Below are positions 6,249 through 7,165 of a DNA stretch of 7,165 nucleotides, one piece after another; position 1 is the stretch's first letter; every line of letters begins with the position of its first letter. This DNA is from JBBRFH01 sp038224615. Lineage in GTDB: Bacteria; Planctomycetota; Phycisphaerae; Tepidisphaerales; Tepidisphaeraceae. The stretch is taken from contig JBBRFH010000179.1 of assembly GCA_038224615.1 (NCBI GenBank), forward strand, positions 1-7,165, in the 5' to 3' direction. The position numbers and the translations under genes were made by a program. The notes below the pieces were generated by a model. The model saw only the letters and a list, made by a program, of their open reading frames with translations. It was not told where the DNA came from and did no database searches.

Positions 6249-7148
6249 TCAGGCGGTAGCCATGATCTGGTCGGTAATCGCCTGCACAAGTTGCTCGACA
6301 TCGGCCGCCGACGCGGTGGGCGGGATCATCGACGCGATTGCGTTCTCGAGACCCTGTGATTGCACCGGCGCGGTGTTGCCGCCCTGCATCATCCGGCCGC
6401 GCGAGCCGAAGTCGCCGCCGCCGCTGACGCGCGAGAGAAAATCACTCGCGGAGCACGCAACTTCGCCTTTCTTCGCCTGCTCGGATCGCGGGTCGCTGAG
6501 GCCGAACTTGCCCTTGAGCGCGATGAGCTCGGTCATCTCATTGGAACCAAGCGTGTTAACGGTACCAAGCTGCTTGGCCAGCAGAAGGATGCGGGCGTAG
6601 GCATCGACGATCTCGAGCTTGTAATAGCACTGCTCGAGGTCGGTATCGAAGCAGACGACGCCATGATTGCCCATCAGTACGGTGTTGCTGTCGTGGACGA
6701 ACGGCAAGATCGAATCCGCCAGACGCTGGTCGCCGGGCGTGACGTACTTGGCCATCTTCACCGGGCCGAGAAAGACTTCGGCTTCGGGGTGGATGCAGGT
6801 CGGCAGTTCGACGCCGGCGATCGCGAATGCCGTCGCGTGCGGCGGGTGCGAGTGGATGACGGCGACCACGTCCGGCCGGGCCTTGTAGATCGCGGCGTGC
6901 ATCAGGAACTCGCTCGAACGCTTGAGACGACCCGCAAGTTGCTTGCCGTTGCCGTCGACCGTGCAGATGTCGTCTGGTCGAAGGTTGCCTTTGCTGATGC
7001 CCGTGGACGTGCAGAGGAAACGGTCGGGCGCGATGCGGTACGAGTGATTGCCCTCGTTGCCGGCGCAGAAACCCTTCTGCCAGATCCTCGTGCCGATCTC
7101 ACAGAGATGTTGCTTGATCTTGAACTCGTTTGCGACAGGGATAGCCAT
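6249..7148 (-). CDS. Class II (FucA/AraD-type) aldolase with C-terminal encapsulation-peptide-like extension
   Basis: Counted from the ATG at 7148, this is a 299-residue zinc aldolase of the L-fuculose-1-phosphate aldolase/L-ribulose-5-phosphate epimerase family. The zinc ligands are His99 and His101 in IHSHPPH and His162 in MGNHG. Glu80 in KRSSEFLMH is the expected catalytic acid/base. GNHSYR (33-38) and TSTGISKG (47-54) match the phosphate- and substrate-binding loops. Known members cleave L-fuculose-1-P or L-rhamnulose-1-P to DHAP and L-lactaldehyde. The catalytic domain normally needs about 215 residues. Here about 85 more follow: a Gly/Ser-rich linker near 241-258, then an amphipathic helix DVEQLVQAITDQIM (283-296) ending three residues before the stop. 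This is the layout of a microcompartment encapsulation peptide, and aldolases of planctomycetal microcompartments are known to carry one. It is the first gene of the visible operon; the promoter lies outside the window. Confidence 0.92.
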   Translation of the reverse strand: MAIPVANEFKIKQHLCEIGTRIWQKGFCAGNEGNHSYRIAPDRFLCTSTGISKGNLRPDDICTVDGNGKQLAGRLKRSSEFLMHAAIYKARPDVVAVIHSHPPHATAFAIAGVELPTCIHPEAEVFLGPVKMAKYVTPGDQRLADSILPFVHDSNTVLMGNHGVVCFDTDLEQCYYKLEIVDAYARILLLAKQLGTVNTLGSNEMTELIALKGKFGLSDPRSEQAKKGEVACSASDFLSRVSGGGDFGSRGRMMQGGNTAPVQSQGLENAIASMIPPTASAADVEQLVQAITDQIMATA

Positions 7149-7154
7149 ATTCAT

Positions 7155-7161
7155 ACCTCTT
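7155..7161 (-). promoter_or_regulatory. Shine-Dalgarno AAGAGGT deciding the aldolase start
   Basis: On the - strand AAGAGGT directly abuts an ATG at 7154, too close to serve it. It stands 7 bases (counted from AGAGG) before the second in-frame ATG at 7148, a normal spacing. The 7148 start is therefore preferred; using 7154 would add only Met-Asn. Confidence 0.6.
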
Positions 7162-7165
7162 GTTC

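Noticed and set aside
5046..6359. 437-codon open frame on the + strand
   Set aside because: It lies antisense over the TIM-barrel gene and the end of the class II aldolase gene, both with recognisable motifs. Its translation shows no coherent domain, and high GC readily gives long antisense frames.

Overview
The window is high-GC bacterial DNA, all of it protein-coding or short intergenic sequence; I saw no rRNA, tRNA, CRISPR array or transposase. It begins with 35 consecutive G, which looks like a contig-end sequencing artefact. The gene set (class II aldolase with a microcompartment-type targeting tail, PfkB kinase, DeoR regulator) and the small GTGGG...CCCAC hairpin repeats suggest a member of the Planctomycetota/Verrucomicrobiota group. 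That assignment is an inference from gene content, not from a phylogenetic marker.

Left part (1-1310, + strand): two translationally coupled genes. The first is a fragment cut by the contig end, possibly a PsbP/DcrB-like domain. The second is a secreted or membrane-anchored protein with a signal peptide and a C-terminal membrane helix. Both are of unknown function. A strong 12-bp hairpin follows, shared with a convergent gene.

Middle left (1312-2489, - strand): a secreted alpha/beta hydrolase of the dienelactone hydrolase/PAF-acetylhydrolase-like kind, then a 218-bp gap holding a hairpin and a 14-bp inverted repeat.

Right part (2490-7148, - strand): an apparent sugar-catabolic operon, read from high to low coordinates. 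The order is class II (FucA-type) aldolase, 258-bp gap, TIM-barrel class I aldolase-like protein, 63-bp gap filled by tandem hairpin repeats, PfkB sugar kinase, D-lyxose-isomerase-type cupin, DeoR-family regulator. The last three are tightly packed (4-bp overlap, then a 10-bp gap). Together they give a plausible route: aldose to ketose (isomerase), ketose to ketose phosphate (kinase), then retro-aldol cleavage to DHAP plus an aldehyde (aldolase). DeoR proteins commonly sense phosphorylated sugar intermediates.

The most notable point is that the class II aldolase carries an extension of about 85 residues: a Gly/Ser-rich linker, then a short amphipathic helix at the very C-terminus. This is the layout of an encapsulation peptide that targets enzymes into bacterial microcompartments. 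It suggests the operon belongs to, or feeds, a Planctomycetes/Verrucomicrobia-type (PVM) microcompartment. Any shell genes would lie outside this window, most likely upstream of the aldolase beyond base 7165.
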